Below are positions 1 to 9,491 of a stretch of 64,000 bases of DNA, in pieces. Below the pieces are notes generated by a model. The model was not told the origin of the DNA and ran no database searches. It saw only the letters and a list, made by a program, of their open reading frames with translations. A program made the position numbers and the translations under genes. This DNA comes from an uncultured Eubacterium sp. (GTDB lineage Bacteria > Bacillota > Clostridia > Lachnospirales > Lachnospiraceae): positions 1-64,000 of the forward strand of contig CAJTLS010000007.1 in NCBI GenBank assembly GCA_910577295.1. Direction: 5' to 3'. Numbering within the stretch: position 1 is the stretch's first letter; each line of letters begins with the position of its first letter.

Positions 1-27
1 AACTAGTGAGGAGTTGTTTTATTTTGT

Positions 28-58
28 AAAAAAAAGAATCCCGTATTTATGCGGGTTC
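28..58. terminator. Hairpin with flanking A/T run, possible terminator
   Basis: Arms GAATCCCG (36-43) and CGGGTTC (52-58) pair with one bulged T. An eight-A run at 28-35 becomes a U run on the minus strand, so the element reads best as an intrinsic terminator for leftward transcription. No minus-strand gene lies to its right in this part of the window, so it more likely ends a gene left of the window in both orientations. Confidence 0.35.
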
Positions 59-112
59 TGGTGTTTCGCAAACGCTAATTAAGTTTAGAAGACAGAAAGG
101 AGACAAAAGATT

Positions 113-730
113 ATGTTTAAGAGAAAAAGGGTGGGAAAAGCAGATGTGATTGTAACCGTTATTGTTTTAATAGCTTTATATGCCATCGGCATTTACAACG
201 CCGTAGCTAGCAATCTGACTACTGATTTGGCGGCGCTGAAACCGGATGAGTATCAGACGGGGAAATATGTCGAGGCAGACGTAGCCGTGAATCTGGGCTC
301 GTATTGTCAGGAAGAATCGTACCGTTTTCATTTTATCAAGACTGGTACGGCAGATTATTACGTTGTATCAACGAAAAAGGATGCAAAGGACTGTATCAGC
401 CTGAAGACCAATAAAAATACTGAAGAATGGGAGAAAATGGCGCAGGAAACCGAAACCTATATGCAAAGCGGCGGCAAAGAGCCGACAGTCCGGCATATTA
501 AGGGACAGCTTCGCAAATGTGATACGGACGAGGCAAAATATCTGCGCCAATTTATGCAGGGCACGGAAGCCCTCGGTATAACCTACAGTGAATATTACAT
601 ACAGGAGACCGATGGAATCGACGCCTATGCCATTCTGATCGCGGCGCTTGGCGTTACGCTAGTCATGGGGCTTCGCTTCTTCCTGCTGAGCCGACAGAAT
701 AAAGATTGGAAACCGGAAGAGGAAAACTAG
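113..730 (+). CDS. Hypothetical two-pass membrane protein, 205 aa
   Basis: I do not recognise the family. The protein has a basic N-terminus, a hydrophobic segment at about residues 13-32, a polar extracytoplasmic region of roughly 135 residues containing two cysteines, and a second hydrophobic segment at about 170-190 followed by a charged tail. Both ends should therefore be cytoplasmic with a loop outside. ATG 113 follows a good ribosome-binding site (AAAGGAGA). The next gene, a lipoprotein, starts 43 bases after the stop on the same strand, so the two are probably co-transcribed. No catalytic motif is visible and no function is assigned. Confidence 0.7.
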   Translation: MFKRKRVGKADVIVTVIVLIALYAIGIYNAVASNLTTDLAALKPDEYQTGKYVEADVAVNLGSYCQEESYRFHFIKTGTADYYVVSTKKDAKDCISLKTNKNTEEWEKMAQETETYMQSGGKEPTVRHIKGQLRKCDTDEAKYLRQFMQGTEALGITYSEYYIQETDGIDAYAILIAALGVTLVMGLRFFLLSRQNKDWKPEEEN

Positions 731-773
731 GTTATGATTCTTTGAGCGTAGATGTTTGAAATGGGAGGTAAAT

Positions 774-2202
774 ATGAAAAAGGGTTTATTGTATGGAATT
801 GTCTTGGGAATTTTACTGGTTGGATTGGCCGGATGTAGGGAATATCAGCCGGTGACGACAAAGGGGGATGTCGCAAGCGGACAGGCGGCCGGAGTAAAGA
901 AGCCGGTGAAAGAGCCGTCAGTGGATGAGATTGAACGGGCATTTCACAATGCCATTCAGCATGAGGTTTATGAATACGGCGATAGGGACGCAGAATTTAG
1001 CGGCAGGGACATGGAGCTTTATTGCAAAACGGAAAAAGATTGCTACAAGTACGGATTGGAATTTTGTGGATACCAAAAAGGAATTGCGGAAAGAGCTGTA
1101 TGGAGCGGTGAAAGTGACGGAGTTGAAATCGTGGAAGCATGAAAAGGGCAAAAGGCCGGATTATCCGAAGATGAGCAAAGAGACGCAGAAGGTAGTAAAA
1201 CAGATAAAGGATAAGGTAAAAGAAGAGGCGCGGAAGTATTGTATTGTCGGAGAAAAGAAGAACTGTCACGTATATATTCCGCAATTTGTGCCAGCAGACC
1301 GGACGGTAGAGCTTCTTTTTGTCATTGACGGGGAAAAGGGAGAAAAGAAAGCGGGGGTATGCATTCTGGATTTCGATTTACACCCTATGGTTATTTATGC
1401 AGATTGGTTAGAGGCTACGTGGGATTTGTTTGATGTATGGATGTTTGCTTCCGGTAAAATCTATTTGGATTTGGATGAGTATGCTTTTGGTGAAGAGAAG
1501 AAAGAAAAGATAGCCCGTGCGATGACGGATTTTACTTTTTCACTGGAGCCGCAAAAAAAACTTTCTGAACAGGGGGTTACGGACGAAGTGCAACAGCAAA
1601 TCAAGCGGATTGTGCAGGAAAAGAAACGCTGGTTTCCGAAAAATTACGGGAACTGTGCTTTGTACTATATGGTATCGGACCTCAATCAGAATAAACGGCT
1701 GGAGATTGTTGTATGTTCAGTATATTCTCGCGGACTAGATATATGCGTGTATGAAATTAGTAAAGACGGCAGGAACTTGGTAAAGTATGACAAAGAGGGA
1801 GACTGGCTTCGTATTACGGAGGATTCGCAGGTTGATGCGTATTATTCTCCAAAGGATAATGTGTATTATTACCGCTCGAAGTTCCGGTACGGGGATAGCA
1901 AAGGTGTAAGGGAAGTGCCGGGAGATTTTTCACTGCAGGGTAATACGATAAAACAAAGGAGGTTTGATGCGGGTAAAATTTTGGATGATGTTGATTATGA
2001 CACAGAAAAGAGCTATATGGTGGGGGGAAAGAAGGCGACCAGAGAAACTTATGAGAAAGCGGTAGATAAGTATTGGCGCGGCATGGAAAAGAGGCGCGCT
2101 TCTTTTGGCTGGCATAGAGCTGACACAATGCGAAACATAGATGAAAAAGAGTTGGAGGCAAGGCTTGCCCTTTCTTTTCTGGATTTCGCTATAACGGGAT
2201 AA
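774..2202 (+). pseudogene. Lipoprotein gene interrupted by a +1 frameshift
   Basis: Two reading frames together make one protein. Frame A starts at ATG 774 behind GGGAGG, with a signal peptide and a lipobox (LAGC, Cys 21), and stops at 1142. Frame B is open to 2202 but only looks protein-like from about base 1065. Dropping one T from the TTTT run at 1062-1065 joins them into a continuous lysine/glutamate-rich lipoprotein of about 475 residues (...GLEF then VDTKKELRKEL...). Upstream of the joint, frame B has no signal peptide and no ribosome-binding site, so it is unlikely to be a gene in its own right. The family is not recognised. The shift could be a real mutation, a phase-variable run or a sequencing error. 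Raw-read inspection of 1062-1065 would decide. Confidence 0.65.
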
Positions 2203-2224
2203 TTGTTGCAACAATTATCCCGTT
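2193..2224 (+). terminator. Perfect 32-base palindrome at gene end
   Basis: Fifteen-base arms (2193-2207 and 2210-2224) are exact reverse complements around a central GC, and the palindrome includes the stop codon of the preceding gene. Only a short T run follows, so it is a plausible but weak intrinsic terminator separating the broken lipoprotein gene from the next gene. Confidence 0.55.
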
Positions 2225-2269
2225 TCAATCGTATATATAGTAAAATAAAGTGCAGGATGGGGATTGCTT

Positions 2270-4009
2270 ATGCGGAAAAAACAGTTGTTGCTTATGATAA
2301 TCGTAGTGGTGGGCGCCGCTCTTTTTTTGTCGGTCATTGGGTATGTATGGATGAAAAGGGATAAAGAAGAATATGCCAGATGGCTTGCCGGTTATCGGGG
2401 AATATGGGTCAGTGCAGACGGAAAGCATAAATTGACGGTGCGCCGGACAACAAGCGCACATATGGTCTTTTCGTTTGAAAATAACGACACGGGGAAAGGA
2501 CTTTCTCTTGCCTCTGCCGTTGCCACTGGCGATGGAGAGTATGTTTTTTATTATAGCGTTGAATCATATAAAGAAAAGAATGTACAAAAAAACAGATTAA
2601 ATTATGGTTCGGATTTTGAGGGGAAAATCCTGCTGAACGAAAAAGAAATTCATGTGGAAGTGGAAAGGAATAAGCAGGCGGTTAGCGATGGTTTTGTATT
2701 TCAGGGGAAACTGAAAAAGAAAGAGGCGCTTCCGAAAGTGGAAGAGGTGAATTTGACGGCATTGATGGGGAAGAGGATTCCGCGTAAGTATGACGAGTGG
2801 AAATCACTTGTTTGTCTGGAAGAACAGCAGAGGAAAGTTTCCCGGGTACATATTATATGGGATGATAAAAGAAATTATAAAAGTATGGAAAAATATGTAC
2901 TGAGTGATATTGATTGTTTCTGTCTGTCTTCGGATTTGGAAAATGCCCTTGGTAAGCCCGTGTCAGAAGAGAAGTTAGATGCTAACCGCTATAAGAGAGT
3001 GTTTGAGAAAGGGAATTTCCGATATGAGTTTATCACCGATGGTTATGGTCTTGTTGTAGAGGCGGATTGTCAGTACAGAAAGCCGATACGGGGACGTCGG
3101 GAGGGAGATTTTATTATAGAGGGGGATACGCTGCTGCGCTATTTAGGAGATTACGAGAAAGAGCGCCGTATTGAGTTTCCGAAAGGAGTAAAGCGAATTG
3201 CAGAGGGAGCCTTTACCGTGGAAGACAGCGCTCTTTTTTCTACCTGTATCCGTGTATCCGAGTTAAAGATTCCCAAAGGGATATTGGTAGAGCCTTATGC
3301 TTTCCGGAATTGTGGCAAATGGAAAATTGAGTTGGAAGACGGATGGACGACGGTAGAAGAGAAAAGTTTTGCCCATATGATAGAAAAGGATAAGCAGAGA
3401 TCTCGGCCAAAATGGGTAGAGGTAGTACTGCCGAAAACGATGCGGCGGCTTCGGGAAAATGCGTTTGCTTTGGAAGAGAGCGAGATACAGGAACTGTATG
3501 ATTCGGGAACGCAGGGATTATCTCCGCTCGTGGTAAAGCTTAATGATACGTTAGAATATATTGAGGATGATGCACTGAAAGGGATTCTTTGTGAGGACAT
3601 ACCATCCCATTTGATTGAACTGGGAACGAATTTTTTTTATTCTTATATGAATGAAAATTATGGTTACGTTGTATATGAAGACAATACCTATCGATTGCCG
3701 GCTACGCTGAAGAAGATAGCAAGAAGTACATTGCTTTCACCGAACCGATATGTTATTATAAAGGGAGATTTGCCACAGTTGTATGGGAAATTGGACTATC
3801 AAGAGGAAAGTGACTGGGAGATACAGTTAGAAGATAAAAAGCAATGGGAAGAGCTGTTCAAGCGGCTTGTTGACGGTCAGCGTCTGACGGAGCAGGAGGA
3901 AAAGGAAATCCGGCTTCGATTGTCCGGCGAGAAAGTGTACTATGAGGATGATTGGGAGATCATGTATGATTCGGATGAAGAGGATGACTGGGACGATGAA
4001 AATTGGTAG
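2270..4009 (+). CDS. Membrane-anchored BspA-like leucine-rich repeat protein A
   Basis: This protein of 579 residues has an N-terminal membrane segment (about residues 5-26) and a large outside part. A beta-rich region at about 30-150 carries the motifs EEYARW and TSAHMVFSF. From about 270 on come degenerate LRR_5 (BspA-type) repeats such as IAEGAF, LPKTMRRLRENAF and LEYIEDDAL. The C-terminus is very acidic (DEEDDWDD). It is a clear paralogue of the protein at 6405-8558, sharing the anchor, the central GYGLV..DCQY..P..G.R.GDFI motif and the repeats. The pair brackets an ABC exporter. BspA-like repeats usually mediate surface protein or glycan binding. What this one binds is unknown. ATG 2270 is preferred over TTG 2264. 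Confidence 0.75.
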   Translation: MRKKQLLLMIIVVVGAALFLSVIGYVWMKRDKEEYARWLAGYRGIWVSADGKHKLTVRRTTSAHMVFSFENNDTGKGLSLASAVATGDGEYVFYYSVESYKEKNVQKNRLNYGSDFEGKILLNEKEIHVEVERNKQAVSDGFVFQGKLKKKEALPKVEEVNLTALMGKRIPRKYDEWKSLVCLEEQQRKVSRVHIIWDDKRNYKSMEKYVLSDIDCFCLSSDLENALGKPVSEEKLDANRYKRVFEKGNFRYEFITDGYGLVVEADCQYRKPIRGRREGDFIIEGDTLLRYLGDYEKERRIEFPKGVKRIAEGAFTVEDSALFSTCIRVSELKIPKGILVEPYAFRNCGKWKIELEDGWTTVEEKSFAHMIEKDKQRSRPKWVEVVLPKTMRRLRENAFALEESEIQELYDSGTQGLSPLVVKLNDTLEYIEDDALKGILCEDIPSHLIELGTNFFYSYMNENYGYVVYEDNTYRLPATLKKIARSTLLSPNRYVIIKGDLPQLYGKLDYQEESDWEIQLEDKKQWEELFKRLVDGQRLTEQEEKEIRLRLSGEKVYYEDDWEIMYDSDEEDDWDDENW

Positions 4010-4054
4010 TGTACGGTATCATTTATTTGATGATATATAAGTGTACCGTACACT
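4008..4054. promoter_or_regulatory. Inverted repeat upstream of ABC exporter
   Basis: Eleven-base arms AGTGTACGGTA (4008-4018) and TACCGTACACT (4044-4054) pair exactly across a 25-base AT-rich spacer. The right part is itself near-symmetric (GTGTAC-C-GTACAC, 4041-4053). It lies 28 bases before the ATPase start. It could be a repressor operator (the form suits a GntR-type dimer) or an attenuating hairpin. No regulator gene is adjacent. Confidence 0.45.
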
Positions 4055-4081
4055 GGCATTGACAGAAGAAAGGATTATTAT

Positions 4082-4795
4082 ATGTTAAAGATTGTGGAAA
4101 TGACGAAATCATATGGCGGCAAGAGAGCGGTAGATGGCTTGTCGCTGCATATTGTGCCGGGAGAAATTTACGGTTTTATCGGGCACAATGGCGCCGGCAA
4201 GACGACAACTATTAAGTCTTGTGCCGGCATTTTGCCGTTTGATTCCGGTGAGATATGGATTGACGGCATGTCGATTCAAAAGGATGCGCTTGCCTGTAAA
4301 AAGAAGATTGCCTATATACCGGATAATCCGGATTTGTATGAGTTTATGAGCGGGATTAAATATCTGAATTTTGTGGCGGATATTTTCGGAGTGGAAGAGG
4401 ATGTGAGAACGGAACGGATCCATAAGTATGCAGAGCTTTTTGAATTGACAAAAGATTTGGCGCAGCCGATTTCAGCGTATTCACATGGTATGAAGCAGAA
4501 GCTGGCCATCATTTCTGCATGGCTCCACGAGCCGAAGCTGATTATTATGGACGAGCCGTTTGTCGGTTTAGACCCGAAAGCGTCTCATACATTAAAGGAA
4601 ATGATGCGCAGCATGTGTGATGCCGGCGGAGCCATTTTCTTTTCTACTCATGTACTGGAAGTGGCGGAAAAGCTGTGTGACAGGATTGCCATTATTCGAG
4701 GCGGAAAGTTGATTTGCAGTGGAACGATGGAAGAGGTGAAAGGCGATACCTCGCTCGAAGAGGTGTTTCTTGAAATGGAGGAAGAAACATGTTGA
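4082..4795 (+). CDS. ABC exporter ATP-binding protein
   Basis: A 237-residue nucleotide-binding subunit. Visible motifs are Walker A GHNGAGKT (34-41), signature YSHGMKQ (133-139), Walker B LIIMDEP (153-159) with D-loop GLD, and the switch histidine H190. It hydrolyses ATP to drive the permease encoded next, whose start overlaps this gene by seven bases (4789-4795), implying translational coupling. The sequence belongs to the CcmA/EcsA-like ABC-2 exporter class rather than to importers. The substrate cannot be inferred from sequence. Both subunits lie between two paralogous leucine-rich-repeat surface proteins, so export or handling of a cell-surface ligand is a reasonable guess only. Confidence 0.93.
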   Translation: MLKIVEMTKSYGGKRAVDGLSLHIVPGEIYGFIGHNGAGKTTTIKSCAGILPFDSGEIWIDGMSIQKDALACKKKIAYIPDNPDLYEFMSGIKYLNFVADIFGVEEDVRTERIHKYAELFELTKDLAQPISAYSHGMKQKLAIISAWLHEPKLIIMDEPFVGLDPKASHTLKEMMRSMCDAGGAIFFSTHVLEVAEKLCDRIAIIRGGKLICSGTMEEVKGDTSLEEVFLEMEEETC

Positions 4796-6378
4796 GAATT
4801 TTATTTAAAAAGCAGATGTCAGAGCTGAATCAGAGTTTCTTTCAGGATAAAAAGAAAGGAAAGAGACGTTCGGCAGTCTCAACGGTTGCTCTCTTTCTTC
4901 TCTATTTGAGCCTGTTCGTATGTTTAGGCGGCATTTTTTTTTATGTCGGGAAAGTACTCTGTCTGCCGCTGGTACAGGCAGGAATCGGCTGGTTGTATTT
5001 TGCCATTATGGGGATGATAGCTCTGGCGTTAGGTATATTTGGCAGCGTATTTAATACGTTTGCCAGCTTATATCAGGCGAAAGATAATGATTTATTGCTG
5101 TCGCTGCCGATTCCGATCTATGCCATCTTGTTAGTTCGCATATCAGGCGTATATGTCATGGGACTTCTGTATGGAAGTATTGTTATGATTCCCACACTTA
5201 TCGTATATGTTATGATTGTAGGGCTGGGGGCTGTTTTTGGGGGGATTGTCTGGTTGTTTCTGATTTCTCTGTGTAATCTGGTTCTTTCCTGTATACTTGG
5301 CTGGGTTGTTGCAAAGATAAACAGCAGGCTGCGAAATAAGAGTTTGCTTACGGTAGTGGTGTCTCTGGCGTTTCTCGGGGGATACTATTATGTCTGGTTT
5401 CAGGCGAATCATTTGCTGCAGATGTTGATTATCAACAGTATGACGGTAGGCGCCAAGGTAAAAGGAGCCGTGTATCCACTATACATGTTAGGACGCGTGG
5501 GAGAGGGAGATATCGTGTCAGCATTATTGTGCACAGCCGCTCTGTTTGCGGCCGTAGCTCTTGTATACCGGATATTGTCTTATAATTTTGTGAAGATGGC
5601 TGCGTCTTCTTCCGGAAAGCAGCATACACGCTACAAGGAGAAGAGACTTCGCCGCAGGAGCCGCATGGGGGCGCTGTTGACGAGGGAAGTGCGCCGTTTT
5701 CTGTCCAGTTCCACCTATATGCTGAATTGCTCTTTAGGTACGCTGTTTCTTGTTGCCGCATCGGTATTTCTTTTAGTGAAAGGAAACGGGATATTGGATG
5801 CTCTGTGGCAATTTTTTGAAGCCGACATGAAGATGGTTTTCCTTATCGGCTGCGTTGGCGTCTGCGGACTCGCTGCCATGAATGATATTACGGCGCCGTC
5901 CGTCTCTCTGGAGGGAAAGAATTTGTGGATTCTGCAGTCTTTGCCGATTGCCTCATGGGATGTGCTGAAAGTAAAATTATATCTTCATCTTTTGCTTACC
6001 GGTATTCCGGCTGTTTTGTGTACGGTTTGTATGGCGGTTGTATTCCGGTTCTCCTTATCAATGGCATCTGCCGCTATTCTGATGGTTTCTCTCTTTACGC
6101 TGCTGAGTGCGGAAACCGGTCTGTGGATGAATTTGAAAATGCCGAATCTTAACTGGAAAAGTGAAACTGCTGTAGTAAAGCAGAGCCTAAGCGTTTTTCT
6201 GGTGTTGTTATTAAATCTGGTGTATGCGTTTGCCATCATGGGGGTATATGTTTTGACGGGAGAACCGATGGGCGCTGAGTTATATATATTTAGCTGCTGC
6301 CTGTTGACGGCAGTACTTTGCGTGTGGATATTTTATTGGTTAAAGACAAGGGGAACAAAGATTTTAGAAAATCTGTAA
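4789..6378 (+). CDS. ABC-2 type exporter permease, 529 aa
   Basis: An integral membrane protein with about twelve hydrophobic segments in two blocks (residues about 30-280 and 300-525). The blocks are separated by a basic cytoplasmic stretch near 275-300 (KEKRLRRRSR). The layout matches the large permeases of roughly 530 residues that partner a single EcsA/CcmA-like ATPase in Firmicutes. It overlaps the ATPase gene by seven bases, and the paralogous repeat protein gene begins 27 bases after its stop, supporting one transcription unit. Substrate unknown. Confidence 0.85.
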   Translation: MLRILFKKQMSELNQSFFQDKKKGKRRSAVSTVALFLLYLSLFVCLGGIFFYVGKVLCLPLVQAGIGWLYFAIMGMIALALGIFGSVFNTFASLYQAKDNDLLLSLPIPIYAILLVRISGVYVMGLLYGSIVMIPTLIVYVMIVGLGAVFGGIVWLFLISLCNLVLSCILGWVVAKINSRLRNKSLLTVVVSLAFLGGYYYVWFQANHLLQMLIINSMTVGAKVKGAVYPLYMLGRVGEGDIVSALLCTAALFAAVALVYRILSYNFVKMAASSSGKQHTRYKEKRLRRRSRMGALLTREVRRFLSSSTYMLNCSLGTLFLVAASVFLLVKGNGILDALWQFFEADMKMVFLIGCVGVCGLAAMNDITAPSVSLEGKNLWILQSLPIASWDVLKVKLYLHLLLTGIPAVLCTVCMAVVFRFSLSMASAAILMVSLFTLLSAETGLWMNLKMPNLNWKSETAVVKQSLSVFLVLLLNLVYAFAIMGVYVLTGEPMGAELYIFSCCLLTAVLCVWIFYWLKTRGTKILENL

Positions 6379-6404
6379 AGCAATATGGTAATGGAGGATT
6401 GAAA

Positions 6405-8558
6405 ATGAGAAAGAGGCGGTTAATCAGGACAATTATAATCGTAGCTGTTTGTGGTATTATATTTTCTATTATCGCAATGATATGGATGAAAAAAGATGCC
6501 GAAGAATATGCGAGATGGCAGGCTCAATACAAAGGGACGTGGGTGAGTCCAGACGGACAATATGAGATGATGGTACGGAGGGTGACTAGCGCCCATATTA
6601 TTTTTTCTGTGACAAATAAAAATAATCTCAGTCTGAACTATGCTTCTGCGACGGCAGTCGGAGAAGGAGAGTATTCTTTTTCATATAAATTGTCAAGGGG
6701 GATGGATGGAAGTGTTACCGCCGGATTTGGAAATATGGGAAAGGGTGTCATCCATCTGAAAGAGAAGTCGCTTTCGCTTGATGTTCCCAAACTGGAAAAG
6801 TTTGAAGACGGATTACAATTTCGCGGTGCCCTGAAAAAGAAAAGCAGGCTGCCGGATATAGAGAAAAAAGAATTGCGGGCTCTTATGGGGAAAGATAAGC
6901 CGCAGGGGAAAAAAGCGGAGAAAACTCTTTATGTTGCGGAAGCGCAGGAGGGAAAGATCGAGCGGGTTCATATTAACTGGGACGCCGCCAGCGACCGCAA
7001 AGGATATGAAGAATATGAGATGTCCGGCATTAATCCGGTCTGTATGGTATCGGATTTGCAAGCTCAGTTCGGCGATCCGGCAGCGGAAGAGGAGTTGTCG
7101 GAAAACCGTTATAAGAGAGTATATAGGAAAGACGGATATCAATACCAGTTTATAACTGACGGCTATGGTCTGGTGACAGAGGGAGATTGTCAGTATGAGA
7201 AACCGAAAAGAGGCCAGCGGGACGGTGATTTTATTCGGGAGGGCGATACGATTCTCCGCTATTTGGGGGATTATGAGAAGAGCCGGACTGTTACGCTGCC
7301 GCAGGGAACAAAGAAAATTGCCAGCGGGGCGTTTACGGCAACGCCGGATATCGTACAGAAAAAATATGTGAAATCGCTAAAATTAAGTATTCCAAGCGGG
7401 ATAGAGATAGAGAGAAATGCATTTGAGAATTGCAGCAGTATGCAGATTACATTGGAGGAGGGATGGACTTCCGTACCGGAAGAAGCGTTTGCTCATATGG
7501 TTGGAGCGGGTGGATTGAGAGGAAAAGCCGGATGGGTAAAAGTAAATCTGCCCCGTTCACTCCGCCGTCTGGAAGACAAAGCGTTTGAGACAAATTGGTT
7601 TGAGGGGGGGGAAGCATATACGGAAGAGGACACTATGGGAGGCGCGCTGGAGATAGGTGTACAACCGGTGACGGTACTCCTGAATGAGGAACTGGAATAT
7701 ATCGGTGATAATGCTTTGTATGGCATTTGCAATACGATGCTTCCCAAAAAGCTAAAATATATAGGAGCTAATTTTACGCTTCTCCCCGGTATGACATTTT
7801 GGACTACTTCTGATGTTAAAAGACAAAAACCGAATGGAATTTATTCATGGGAATTCTGCTATAATATAGCGTTGCCGGAGCAGCTTGAGGATGTATCAGA
7901 AGACGGCCTCTATTTTTGGTCACCGGAATTTCCATTGAGATCAGTAAATGGAAATTTTATTGTTCTTCAGATACCGGAAAATGCGAAAAATGTTCCATAT
8001 CTGTCTAATATGTCGGTAATTGAATATTCTGTAAATGAGAAGAATAATAAATACAGCAGTAAAGATGGTTGGCTTTTTTCCAGAGATGGAAAGAAATTGT
8101 ACAGAACTACCAGTCAGATTGATTTTAGCAAAAAGCAAAAGGCTCAGGAAGTTACGTTTAAAGCAATACCGAAAAAAAAGTACAAAACTTATATTCGTAT
8201 TAAAGAGGGGATAGAAGAAATTGCTTCTCAGGCTTTTGTTCATATTGTTAATCACTACGACTACGAACTTGACATCCAGTTTATCACTCCGAACTCATTA
8301 AAATGCATAGACAGAGGGGCGTTGTTCGAATCTCGTTCATATTTAGAATTTAAGAATAGGGACGACAGAATCACTTCGGTAAAGATAGCTGGAAAAGTAC
8401 CCCAATTTACCGGAGACATTTCACCGGACAGTGCATATAAGCGTAAAGTTTATGTAAAGAAGCAGTACCGTGAGAAGTTTATTAAGGAACTGTTTGAGGG
8501 GCAACAGATTTCGGACAAACAGAAGATTAAAATTAAAAAGTGTATTATCGGGTATTAA
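6405..8558 (+). CDS. Membrane-anchored BspA-like leucine-rich repeat protein B
   Basis: A 717-residue paralogue of the protein at 2270-4009. It has one N-terminal membrane helix (about 5-25), then the same EEYARW and TSAHIIFS region, the same GYGLVTEGDCQYEKP block and the same LRR_5-like stretch (KKIASGAFT, LPRSLRRLEDKAF, LEYIGDNALYG). It continues about 140 residues further with extra repeat-like units (YSVNEKNNKYSSKDGWLFSR, a typical BspA connector) and ends in a lysine-rich tail. ATG 6405 has GGAGG at 6393-6397. The long open frame extending back to 6318 overlaps the permease and lacks such a site. Probably surface-exposed. The binding partner is unknown. Confidence 0.78.
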   Translation: MRKRRLIRTIIIVAVCGIIFSIIAMIWMKKDAEEYARWQAQYKGTWVSPDGQYEMMVRRVTSAHIIFSVTNKNNLSLNYASATAVGEGEYSFSYKLSRGMDGSVTAGFGNMGKGVIHLKEKSLSLDVPKLEKFEDGLQFRGALKKKSRLPDIEKKELRALMGKDKPQGKKAEKTLYVAEAQEGKIERVHINWDAASDRKGYEEYEMSGINPVCMVSDLQAQFGDPAAEEELSENRYKRVYRKDGYQYQFITDGYGLVTEGDCQYEKPKRGQRDGDFIREGDTILRYLGDYEKSRTVTLPQGTKKIASGAFTATPDIVQKKYVKSLKLSIPSGIEIERNAFENCSSMQITLEEGWTSVPEEAFAHMVGAGGLRGKAGWVKVNLPRSLRRLEDKAFETNWFEGGEAYTEEDTMGGALEIGVQPVTVLLNEELEYIGDNALYGICNTMLPKKLKYIGANFTLLPGMTFWTTSDVKRQKPNGIYSWEFCYNIALPEQLEDVSEDGLYFWSPEFPLRSVNGNFIVLQIPENAKNVPYLSNMSVIEYSVNEKNNKYSSKDGWLFSRDGKKLYRTTSQIDFSKKQKAQEVTFKAIPKKKYKTYIRIKEGIEEIASQAFVHIVNHYDYELDIQFITPNSLKCIDRGALFESRSYLEFKNRDDRITSVKIAGKVPQFTGDISPDSAYKRKVYVKKQYREKFIKELFEGQQISDKQKIKIKKCIIGY

Positions 8559-8624
8559 AGACATCGAGAGACTTTTCAGGAAATTGTCTGTAATGGGAGT
8601 AATTAAACCAAAGGAAGGACATGT

Positions 8625-9491
8625 ATGGAACAAATATTCGAAATAATAAAAGAAGCATGCGTGGATACGGGAAAACTAGTTCCGTTTTTGTTCCTGACGT
8701 ATTTGTTGATGGAATGGCTGGAGCATAAGACGGGTAGCAGGACACAGGCTCTGATTCTTCGTACGGGTAAGGCGGGACCATTATTTGGCGGCGTGCTGGG
8801 GGTGTTTCCCCAGTGCGGTTTTTCCGCGGCGGCAGCCAATTTGTATGCGGGCGGGGTAATTACTGCCGGCACATTGACTGCCGTGTTTTTGTCTACTTCG
8901 GATGAGATGCTTCCTATTTTTGTATCGGAAGCAGTGCCGGCGTCGACGATTGCCAAAATTTTGCTGTGGAAAGCAGCGTATGCTGTTGTCTGCGGATTCA
9001 TTTTAGATTTTCTTTATCATGGGATTTTCCGCCGAAAGCTGCGCTACAAAAATATTCATACGATGTGTGAGAGTGAGCACTGTAAATGTGAAGAAGGTGT
9101 TTTTATCTCTGCGCTGCGGCATACGGTACAGATTTTCATTTTTATTTTTCTTGTAACACTCATTTTAGAAGTAGTCTTAGAGAGCGTGGGAGAGGAGCGG
9201 CTTGCATTGGTAATTTCTGACTTACCGGTTGTCGGGGAGGCAGTTGCCGGACTCATTGGTCTTATACCAAATTGTGCCTCTTCTGTTATTATTACCCAGT
9301 TGTATTTGCAGCGTGTAATAGGCGCGGGGCCGATGATGGCGGGATTGTTTGTCAACGGGGGAGTGGGCATTCTGGTACTCTGCCGTATGAATAAGCGGTC
9401 TGTAAAGCAAAACGTGGGTATTATTGCCTACCTCTATCTTGCAGGAGTTGTTGGCGGGATTCTGATAAGCCTGCTGCGGATCTCTTTTTAA
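8625..9491 (+). CDS. Putative 10-TM heavy-metal/arsenic exporter (ArsP_2 type)
   Basis: A 288-residue polytopic membrane protein made of two related halves. Each half has a proline/cysteine motif in a glycine-rich helix: GVFPQCGFSAAAANLYAGG in the first and GLIPNCASSVIITQLYLQ in the second. These are followed by TAGTL...STSDEM and GAGPMMAGLFVNGGVG. This pattern fits the PF11449-like putative arsenic or manganese efflux proteins common in Clostridia. A short cysteine/histidine loop (CESEHCKCEEG) lies between the halves and could touch metal. There is no arsR or arsenate reductase nearby, so the substrate is uncertain. Start ATG 8625 follows AAGGAAGG. Confidence 0.75.
   Translation: MEQIFEIIKEACVDTGKLVPFLFLTYLLMEWLEHKTGSRTQALILRTGKAGPLFGGVLGVFPQCGFSAAAANLYAGGVITAGTLTAVFLSTSDEMLPIFVSEAVPASTIAKILLWKAAYAVVCGFILDFLYHGIFRRKLRYKNIHTMCESEHCKCEEGVFISALRHTVQIFIFIFLVTLILEVVLESVGEERLALVISDLPVVGEAVAGLIGLIPNCASSVIITQLYLQRVIGAGPMMAGLFVNGGVGILVLCRMNKRSVKQNVGIIAYLYLAGVVGGILISLLRISF

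Noticed and set aside
925..1060. Separate start for the second part of the split lipoprotein at 925
   Set aside because: No ribosome-binding site, no signal peptide, and the sequence before about 1065 is the shadow of the other frame.
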